Assembly: GCA_965153455.1 (NCBI GenBank)
Contig: OZ234499.1
Span: 12,706,271-12,770,270 of the forward strand
DNA length: 64,000 bases
Origin: Sphagnum compactum
Lineage: Eukaryota > Bryophyta > Sphagnopsida > Sphagnales
Direction of reading: 5' to 3'
Made by a program: the position numbers and the translations under genes. The notes beneath the pieces were generated by a model, which was not told the origin of the DNA, ran no database searches, and was given only the letters and a program-made list of their open reading frames with translations. This document shows positions 56,761-64,000 of the stretch, one piece after another. Within the stretch, counting starts at the first letter, position 1. Each line of letters opens with the position of its first letter.

Positions 56761-59369
56761 AAGTGGCCTTTATGGTGATACACTGCCTCAGCAGGCAGCC
56801 AAAATTACATGCCCATGAGTTCACATGAAACATATGAAACAATGTTCACTATGACTTTGGCCAAAGAGGAGGCAAATTCCAAGAATTCTCTGGGTTTGTG
56901 TAGAGTAATGCTCCAAGAGCATCACTGAGTGTAAAAAAACTGTCAGAATATTTTTTAAATTTTCTTTCCATCATACTTGACAGGTATCATGGGGTAAAAA
57001 GAAAAAACCAGAGACAAGCATAAGCATTTCACTTTTTGAAACTCCTGCCTCTTGGTGGAGAGAAGATTGTGCTCTACAACATGACCTCCAAATACACTAA
57101 AATATTTTGACAAGTTTTTACACCCCAAAACCACATGCAAAATCATAGTGCATCCATTGCCAGACCCCAATCCAGGTTGAAATCTAGTGATATTTTACCA
57201 CCAAAAAGCACTACTACATCCTATGACTGAATGAAGAGAGAGAGGAAGCACACAATTTACTTCCATCATTTAAAAACAAAAGTGTGGTTGAATTGGTCTA
57301 AGACCTAATCTACCTGGCTCACAATAAGACACTGAATTTAGTAACAAATATTCTCTTAGTTTTGGACTCCCTTGTTACAACTTACTGTGGTTCATAACTC
57401 ATTAAACTATATTGAGAAAAGTAGTTTTTTCTGAAATTTTAATTTGATTCAGTGAACCTTTTTCAGTTTGTAGGGTCATGTGGATACTGGACATAAAAGG
57501 CTTCTGCCCAAATGCAACAGGGAGCCAATCATGTGAAGGATAGTATTTGTATTGGTTGTAGTTCTGTAGGAATTTTAACAGTCTAACCAATTTTACTGGA
57601 AAAACACCCTCTAGATTAGGTGCCGGTCCTTTAAGGGTCAAATGCCTGCTCGTCCAACTAAAGAACAGAAAAAATGAACCTTGAAATGTACAAACAGGTT
57701 CTAAGATCTGACTAGTTTTGGTGTATTACATATAGTAAAGGACGTCGTGGTCGTTTTTCGTGAAGCTTTCCAACTATACATCTGTCCCGTCATCCATCCA
57801 TCCCATCATCCATCCATGGATGGCATCATTGCAGCCCATGTGGTTAAGATTTTGCTGTGCACATAGAAACAGTCACATTATACAGCAGCGTTTTTTTGTT
57901 TTTTGGGTGAAATTTCGCCAACTGGCAATATAAAAAAACCCAGTGCGACCTCTAGAAAGGAATTAAAAAAAAGAACTTCCAGAACATTCGCCATATTTCT
58001 TAGAAAAAAAAGAAAAAGGAAGAATTCGCCAGATTTAGACAGTGAGTCCATGTAGCTCGCCTAGATTTAGGCAGGATTGCAGAAAAAACTCTACTGTCCG
58101 CCTAGGACAGTCGCCATTTAATGTAAATTAAAGCTGGGGATCCTCGCCATTGCACCTACCTAAGGAATTTGAAAAAAAAAACCCTATAATACAGGGTTTG
58201 CTTTCTTTCAATTTTTGTGATTAGTTATCCCACAAAGAGGATTTAGCCAAATTAGGCTATAGACCAAATAAATGACAGTGAATAAAACACTTAAGAATAT
58301 TTATGCTTTATATGTATTTGACAAATTTAAATTATTTTTTCTAAATTTGACGATTAGGGCCATTCCTTTTCACAAAAAATGTTAGAATGTGTAGAAAAAA
58401 TAAATTTCAGGTTAAAACAATGAAAATTAATTCCCCCAAGAAGAACCTAGCAATGTGGTATATAGAGAGGTTTTGGAAATGTAGTTTGTAGTTGTAATTT
58501 TTGTAATATGTACCGTCAAATACACACACACCTGTGCATTAAGCACGGGGTTCAAACTAGTAGTTAATACATATGCTAGCCACGAATGGGAATATAGACA
58601 TTTAAAACACTTCCAAATTGGGTGAGTATAACCTGGTATAAGAAGGTGTGCAAAATTAACAAAAACAATGTCAGTGAACAAAAACAATGTCTCCAGTTTC
58701 AAAAGCCATCGACACGAGAAGCAAACAACAGAAGACTATCCTTTTCCTTTACAGAGCAATAAGAGAAAATGAGTCCAAGCATATGCTAGTAGTAGATGGT
58801 GGCGTTGGACATGGGAAACAAATTGCTCAGATTGCAAGGGTTGTCTTGTTTGTTGGCTCTGCCCATAGGAACTAAACAATCCAGTGTAGGGTTTGGCCAT
58901 AAAATTTTGAGTTGACCGTGACCCAATGCGTGAGTGACATTCGAAGTAATATGTGTGCATATTCTCTAGAAGTGCTTGCATTTAGATGAGAAGTTCTAGA
59001 TCCAGTCCAAGGGAAGTTCTTAGTTTGAAGCTTGTACCTGCTATAGAAGGGCAGAGTCATTACACAATGAGCTGCTTGTTAAAGCATACTTTCATTTTGA
59101 CAATCTAATTACAAAGCCTGAAGGTTATAGGGCTTCCAACCTATGACTCAGGATATTTTTCTGTTTTTAGACTAAAGTAATGTAATCCTTTATGTCAGCT
59201 TGGGACATTTTTTTATGAAAAGAGTATTTTTGGCACACTTCTTATTTGAAATGTCAAAAAAATCACACTTGTTTTAGATGACCACTAATTGATACAAAAT
59301 TGTCAACTAAAGCCTATGACCACTCCCCATGCCAAAAAAAACTGAAAAAGTGTTAAATTTCTTCTATCT
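56761..59369. other. Spacer between the inverted peroxidase units
   Basis: About 2.6 kb without a recognised gene. CATCCATCC words occur at 57.79-57.82 kb, AT-rich dispersed-repeat sequence at 57.89-58.30 kb (AGAGGATTTAGCCAAATT), and only short unrecognised open frames. Confidence 0.55.
58205..58300 (+). repeat. Copy of an AT-rich dispersed repeat (AGAGGATTTAGCC family)
   Basis: Carries ATCCCACAAAGAGGATTTAG, CCAAATTAGGCTATAGACC and AAATGACAGTGAATAAAAC. Related sequence occurs at about 22.07-22.14 (minus), 45.62-45.68 (plus), 47.42-47.58 (minus) and 60.17-60.40 kb (plus). Confidence 0.6.
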
Positions 59370-61469
59370 CAATTAATGAAAAATTCCAGGAAAACCCCAC
59401 TCTTGCCTCATTAGGCATTAAAGGATTAATCAGTTTGGTAGGCAAGAGCCAAATCAAGCATTTGAACAATTGAACCACAATCTTATTGGCTAAATTAATG
59501 AAGGTAAAATGTGTGCTTGTTCTCTCGACATATGGAGTTCGTTCATAGGCCTGCCCCTTGCCTGTCAAGGTCTTCCCTTGGTCTGGAACTGTGCTAACTG
59601 GAGAATAACAGGAAACTCTGTTCAATCTAGGCTAGGTGGGACCATTCTTCTTACATGAGGAGTGGGAGAATTGGCAAAAGCGTTTTAGAAGGAGTTGGTT
59701 AGGTGCAAGGCTGTGCCAAATTGAGGACCATGAAAAGCATGTGCAAGGTAAACGCCAGCTTTTGTCACCAATCTGTGTGCTGGTGGCTAGAAGGCATGCC
59801 AACTGAATCACTGAATATCAGCAATGTGAAGCACACAAGGAGCTATTCACTAGCCTAACTGGATCACTTCTGGATCACTTGCTACAATCTGGTCATCCTG
59901 CAAATCAGATGCACACTAACCAAGACCTGGCATCTGATTGTGGTTGTTACTAGTTAGAATGGCCCCACTACAAGAACCCGGTATTGGGGCTGCTGGGCCA
60001 CAACCTCAAGCTTTTATTTTTCCCATTCTGTGATGTAGCTAGAGTCAGGAGCCGTTTTTTTTTTCTTAAATTTTCAAAGCCAGTTTTGTGGTTTGGAAAG
60101 TTCGGTGATTATTCCAATTTTTTGTCCCCAAGTGGCGAAAATTCACGCGCCAAAAACTAATTTACCGGTGGTGAGTGGTGACCATCCCATAAGAGGATTT
60201 AGTCCAATCTGACTGTAAACAAAATATGAACTCGGCAAGAGAATTTCATCACCCTTAGAACTATATTTTTGGCTACCTACTGGAAATGCATGTAGAATCT
60301 GGCAAATTTTTAAACAATTTCGAAATTTGGCAACTAAATAACCCAAAAAGAAACACTTCTTTGGTGCCAGTTTGAAAAAGAAATTCACTAGGAAAAAAAA
60401 ACGCTGCAGGGACTCTGGCCAGGATTTCTTTTTTGAATTTAGGGATATAGAAAATTTGCCGAAAAAAATTCCAGGAAACTTCCATGCATCAGTCGATTTT
60501 ACATTTTTTAAAAAAAATTCCCAATGATATTATGGAAAAAAAGACAAAAATTGTCATTTGAAAAAAACGGTGACTCTGTCTCTGTTAACGTTTGAGCGGG
60601 CCACACTGTTAGGGGAAAAAGTAGGCCCGTTGTCCGTGTGCAACAGAGTTGACTAGAATAGCCTATGAAGACAACTAAAACGGACCCCAAAATTAAGAAA
60701 AGGAAAAGAGAAAAACAGTGACACTGAACGCGGTGGACTCATTCGAGCTCGCACCTGTCTACGCGTGTCATGTGTGGTGGAATAATTGGAGCTCGCACCT
60801 GTCAACCCGTGTGATGGGCGTGCAATTATGCGAACTGAGTTTCCATGATCTTCAGCTGCTGAGAAAACGGCGCGAACAAACTGGAGGTCGTCAAGACTAG
60901 CACCTGATCATATATACTCTCTCTCCAGTTTCTTGAAAGCAAGCTCCATCATCTCTTTTGCTCAATCCGCAACTCTGTAACCAAGTGTATATGTGCAGTT
61001 GAACACTTTACTAGTAGTCACATGTGTGCGCATCCGGCACAGTGTGTGTGTATGTGTGTGTGTACATCGGCGGGAACCAACTTGTAACTGAATGCAACAA
61101 GGGATTTCTACCTGATTTGTTGATGAGTCTGGATCTGTAACTGATAATCAATATTGGGGTTCCGTTTTCTTTTCTCTTTGAACTGAATCGGCCTTCCTGC
61201 GATTAACAATTCCCCGATTTTGTGGCATATGATAAGAGTTCACACTAGTAGTGAACAATATTCAAGGTCCCGACATCTACCAAATTCGCCTGAAGCAACG
61301 ATCCACGAGTCATAATAACGATCGTAGTGTTGACCAGAGACCGGTAGGAGCGATTCAGGGATTGCTTAACAGGTTTTGAAACCTCGACTCGCCGAACTAG
61401 AACGATCGGAGGAACAATATCAAAACTCCAAACTTAATTCTAGTACATTATTGGACCAGCATTACCAAC
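59370..61469 (+). promoter_or_regulatory. Upstream region and leader of the intact peroxidase
   Basis: This is the inverse counterpart of the 46.25-48.71 kb and 55.38-56.76 kb regions. The TATA core CATATATAC is at 60909-60917, beside an AAGCTCCATCATCTCTTTTG block conserved in all three copies, so transcription probably starts near 60.94 kb with a leader of about 0.5 kb. A proximal word, GAGCTCGCACCTGTC, is duplicated in tandem (60745-60759 and 60789-60803) only in this copy. A dispersed-repeat copy sits inside it at about 60.17-60.40 kb. Confidence 0.65.
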
Positions 61470-62724
61470 ATGCTGGGGAAGGCATCTATGGGCAGCTTGA
61501 CAGCAGCTGTAATTGCAGTGGTCTTGGGGTTGAGTGCAGCTATGAATAATAGTCGCTTCGCACACGCAGCTATCACGTCGTGGTTGCAGGTGGGGTTCTA
61601 CGCCACATCGTGTCCAGCGGCAGAGTCGCTGATACAAAATGCGACGCAAGCGAAATGGAATGTCGACCGGACAATCACCGCTGGCCTCCTTAGAATCTCC
61701 TTTCACGACTGCTTTGTCCAGGTAATTGCTGCAGACTGCCAGCACTCCTGCATCAACTAGAAAAGAAGATGCACAAGACTGACATAGATAACTCTTATTC
61801 TGCTTAGATTGTCCTGCGATCCGGATTTTAACATGGTGTGCCGGCGGATATGTTGCAGGGTTGCGACGCATCGAATCTGATAAAGAGCACACCCACCAAC
61901 GCGGCCGAGCTGGATGCGCTACCCAACCTCACACTGCACGGAATGGATCTGATCGACACAGCCAAGGCCGCTGTCGAGGAGGCCTGTCCTGGTATTGTCT
62001 CCTGTGCCGACATCATTTCCCTCGCCACCCGCGACGCTGTTGTCACTGTAAGATTCTCTTCAATCAGTCCTCCAAACTCAACAAGACTTAGCAACTTCAT
62101 TGAGGCAAGTGGAAAGTTATTCCAAATAATCTAACAACTGTTGGCCTGATGCAGGCCGGAGGAGAGTATTACGCAGTCCCGACAGGGCGCAGAGATAGCC
62201 GTGTGTCGCTGGCGTCTTCGGTAAACCTGCCAGGTCCCGGCTTCAGCATGGCCTCTGCCGCTTCCGCGTTCCAGGGCCGCGGTCTCAACATCACGGACAT
62301 GGTCACTCTCCTCGGAGCTCACACAATGGGGGTGGCGCATTGCAAGTTCTTCTACGACCGTCTCTACAATTTCAGCGGAACCGGCCGCCAAGACCCCAGT
62401 ATGGCACCCTCTCTGGTGGAGTCCTTGAAATCCATCTGTCCCGAAGCCTCAGCGGGCCTGGGCAACACAATAGCGCTGGACCAAGGGAGCGAGTTCGTCT
62501 TCGACAAGAGCTACTACAACCAGTTGGAGAAGAACCATGGCATCCTACAGATCGACCAAGAGCTCACTCACGACCCCACAACGTCTAGCATTGTGAAGTC
62601 ACTAGCTGGGCCAGCTAGCAGATTCGGGAGTAGCTTCGGGCAGGCGATGGTGAAAATGGGGAAAATCGGAGTGCTTACGGGTTCACAGGGCGAAATCCGC
62701 AAAGTCTGCTCTCAAATCAACTAG
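61470..62724 (+). CDS. PRX: Class III secretory peroxidase
   Basis: Haem peroxidase of the plant secretory pathway; such enzymes oxidise phenolics in the cell wall, crosslink or loosen walls and handle hydrogen peroxide. Three exons (61470-61721, 61859-62047, 62155-62724), all phase 0, give 336 aa, normal for the family. The N-terminus is a signal peptide with a hydrophobic core (TAAVIAVVLGLSAA). Distal Arg75 and His79 lie in RISFHDCFVQ, which splices to GCDAS. Proximal His203 lies in GAHTMGVAHC, and paired Cys occur at the expected places. The first ATG of the frame is used; Met7 is an alternative. The gene has two introns; the classical angiosperm structure has three, and the one near the proximal His is absent here. 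It is a close inverted duplicate of 54.01-55.35 kb. Confidence 0.96.
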
Positions 62725-62990
62725 AGACAAGTTGGCAATTTGCAGCACCACCTTAAGCAGCCAACATTTTTGTAGGATGCTGTTGTAGAACCAAATTCGC
62801 AACATTCTTTTGTAACTGTAGACATGATTTTGGGGGCAAATTGCCCCCCCCCCAAAAAGATGTACTATACTGTAATTAATTAGCAATAGTGATTGAAGGG
62901 CTCATGGCATTCAAGGCAGGAATCCTCAAGTGACACTCGGCACCTTCTTTGTATTGAGCTCCAAATTTTGTATAGTATGACATATCACAT
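62725..62990 (+). other. Peroxidase 3' flank, conserved with the sister copy
   Basis: About 260 bp after the stop align with the inverse of 53.77-54.01 kb, marking the distal edge of the duplicated unit. A hairpin made of TTTGGGGGCAA and TTGCCCCCCCCCC (62.83-62.86 kb) is present; the sister has a shorter GGGC/GCCC pair at the same position. The function is unknown. Confidence 0.6.
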
Positions 62991-64000
62991 CTATCGCTCT
63001 AACTTTGGAATACGATTTTCTAATGTCCAAGATCATTTGCGAGTAATATTTCTATTCCTACCAAAAGAATTGTCCAGATGTACAAAAGTACTTACACAAA
63101 ATTCAACATGATGAAGAGATCCTAGGTAAAAAAGAATAGTTTATAACAAATAATTGTCACCCTATCAAAACTATCAAATGATTCCAAGAAAATGGCATTA
63201 AATAGTCCAATAAATATAGTCTTTTAAGGTGTATTGTTTATTAGCAATGTATTGTCAACATGAGTGTCATGGTATTTAGAAAATAAAATGTTAAATTGTT
63301 TGTGAAAAACAAGCTTGTTTAGATTAGCACACAAGAATGAGCATTTTAGGTGCATGGCTCTTAGCCTAGTATCATGGATGGATCGATAGTAATTTGCATT
63401 TCCCATTGAATTTCATCAAGTAATTATTGATATTGTGGCATTGGCTTGCAAACCATATATAAATAATGAATTGCGTTACACATTGTTCAAGGAATTCTTC
63501 GAATCTAGGCCTCAAAACAAGAATAAAATGTGATTGTGGCATGATGGAATTGGAATGTTACATATGTGCATAGGATAAGAGTGTTGTTTTGCGAATATGA
63601 CATAATTTTTAAAAGGGGGACATTCATTTGCTCATTCATGACAAATGTATGAAGAATGAAAAGGGTTGATCCCATGTGTTTGCCTTGTGTTGGATTCAGC
63701 TGAAAGCCATGAGAATGACACCCAAGACATCGATTCAGTTCATGGATGTATTTCAATTATTTTTCAAATATAGGGAACTTTGTCCTCACTTTGTCCTATA
63801 TATGATGTAAAACTTATGGTTGTCTTTTTCATCTAACCAAAATGTCTTTAGGGTGCAATTGCATTCACACATACCATCAACAATTGTAATCAATGTTTAG
63901 TTTCACGTATTTCAAATTGTAAAAAGAGAAAAAAATAAAAAATGGACTTGTTTAATTTTCAAAGACTATTATTTTCAATATATTGGTATACATATCCCAT
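62991..64000. other. AT-rich intergenic DNA, no gene recognised
   Basis: Only short unrecognised open frames (60 to 83 codons) on either strand, with no repeats of note. Confidence 0.55.

Noticed and set aside
62131-62391. 86-codon minus-strand ORF, and its counterpart at 54293-54664 plus
   Set aside because: Both are antisense shadows of the peroxidase last exon, appearing at matching places in the two copies.
1-64000. CRISPR arrays, bacterial operons or viral insertions
   Set aside because: The spliced plant genes and irregular repeats are inconsistent with prokaryotic arrays; no viral protein was recognised.

Overview
The window is nuclear DNA of a land plant. It is AT-rich, with genes spaced 6 to 25 kb apart, GT-AG introns, TTTAGGG-type telomeric motifs at 13.8 kb, and plant-specific families: class III secretory peroxidase, C2-type phospholipase D and a CERK1-type LysM receptor kinase. 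Species cannot be fixed from sequence alone. Intron sizes (about 100 to 320 bp, one of 2.6 kb), spacing and repeat content fit a moderately sized genome, possibly a non-seed plant; that is inference.

Layout: (1) 1-3.6 kb is AT-rich intergenic DNA. (2) 5.19-11.0 kb, plus strand: an eight-exon monoacylglycerol-lipase-type alpha/beta hydrolase (346 aa), probably preceded by a 5'UTR intron. (3) 14.65-17.78 kb, minus: a four-exon phospholipase D alpha (815 aa) with C2 domain and both HKD motifs. (4) 24.89-29.53 kb, minus: a 14-exon CERK1/LYK1-type chitin-receptor kinase (642 aa; three LysM, transmembrane segment, RD kinase) with exons of 31, 17 and 15 nt. (5) 30-46 kb: no recognisable gene. It holds minisatellites, poly-G repeats, foldback DNA and a GC-rich island at 36.3-37.6 kb with an unrecognised minus-strand ORF. 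(6) 46.2-62.99 kb: a peroxidase duplication locus. A complete class III peroxidase (336 aa, 61.47-62.72 kb, plus) faces away from an inverted sister (54.01-55.35 kb, minus) whose start codon and signal peptide have been deleted while its enzyme body stays open. A third copy (46.2-48.7 kb) keeps only the promoter and the start of the signal peptide. A decayed hAT transposase lies inside the locus at 49.2-49.9 kb.

The genes do not form an obvious pathway cluster. The lipase and PLD act on glycerolipids. CERK1-type receptors perceive chitin, and PLD-derived phosphatidic acid and apoplastic peroxidases commonly act downstream of such perception, but nothing here shows co-regulation. The most informative signals are the peroxidase locus (a promoter unit in three states of decay), the LYK microexon beside a duplicated splice junction, and a 1.35-kb foldback element. 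Gene models were assembled by eye from splice sites and reading-frame continuity; no transcript or database search was available.
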